From Alphaproteobacteria bacterium (lineage in GTDB: Bacteria; Pseudomonadota; Alphaproteobacteria; Micavibrionales; Micavibrionaceae): DNA of 64,000 nt. The stretch is taken from positions 586,582-650,581 of the forward strand of contig NZDE01000011.1 in the NCBI GenBank assembly GCA_002690045.1, in the 5' to 3' direction. Of the stretch, positions 63,885 to 64,000 are shown piece after piece (position 1 is the first letter of the stretch; each line of letters begins with the position of its first letter). A program made the translations under genes and the position numbers. The notes under the pieces are model-generated. The model ran no database searches. It was not told where the DNA came from and saw nothing but the letters and a program-made list of their open reading frames with translations.

Positions 63885-64000
63885 AACTCAACGACCCTTT
63901 TAAACTTACAGATAAGTATAGGGTAATGTTATGCGAAAAAGCTAAATAATAGATTAACTATATGCTTATTTAGGCTTATTCCCAAGCTTTGCTTCATATT
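63885..64000. other. AT-rich intergenic end of window
   Basis: 116 bases rich in A and T without a recognisable gene; it probably carries the promoter of the exported-protease gene and runs into the next, unseen gene. Confidence 0.4.

Noticed and set aside
1-64000. CRISPR arrays, tRNA or rRNA genes, insertion sequences
   Set aside because: No regularly spaced repeats, cloverleaf-like sequences, rRNA segments or transposase-like frames were seen on reading; short tRNAs could still be missed by eye.

Overview
The window reads as a chromosomal segment of a moderately AT-rich alphaproteobacterium. Support comes from an SspB of the alphaproteobacterial type, the order pyrB-plsY-dprA-topA, a 340-residue RpoA in an rpsM-rpsK-rpoA-rplQ block, heme A synthase, and sucA/sucB/sucD near each other. 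I cannot name the genus. Coding density is high. I saw no tRNA, rRNA, CRISPR array, insertion sequence or prophage.

Layout. 1-1.9 kb: a possible partial gene, nth, and a tandem pair of unknown paralogues. 2-11.3 kb: sucB, sucA, a second pair of unknown paralogues, an about 1 kb region holding two unlisted 39-residue sister microproteins each followed by the same hairpin terminator, a HAD hydrolase, sucD and asd. 11.4-17.3 kb: a minus-strand cluster resembling the assembly machinery of a type IVb (thin) pilus or type II secretion system. It holds a secretin-like lipoprotein, an exported ASH-like protein, two inner-membrane bitopic proteins and three small proteins, two of which are paralogues. 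17.4-23.4 kb: pyrB, plsY, dprA, topA, a protein resembling CTP-dependent riboflavin kinase, and a small overlapping gene. 23.4-48 kb: mostly housekeeping genes (ABC exporter, sspB, EamA transporter, ctaA, ispE, a TPR protein, ETF-QO, a UDG-like protein, lytic transglycosylase, tyrS, anmK, alaS, panD, HIT protein, J-domain protein, SDR, gmk, rpoZ) interspersed with unknowns.

48.3-58.1 kb is the most distinctive region. A minus-strand operon carries icmC-, icmD-, icmJ- and icmB-like genes in the order known from the Legionella Dot/Icm type IVB secretion system. It converges on a plus-strand operon of three unknown genes. The first of these appears to be a diverged member of the small family found in the pilus-like cluster 33 kb away, which hints that the two envelope systems share a component type. 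58.4-64 kb: rplQ, rpoA, rpsK and rpsM behind a clear sigma70-type promoter, then adk and secY (overlapping by 4 bases) and a putative exported metalloprotease.

The features most worth following up are the twin microproteins, the small family linking the two clusters, the repeat architecture of the IcmC-like protein, the riboflavin-kinase-like protein, and the duplicated unknown genes around the suc genes.
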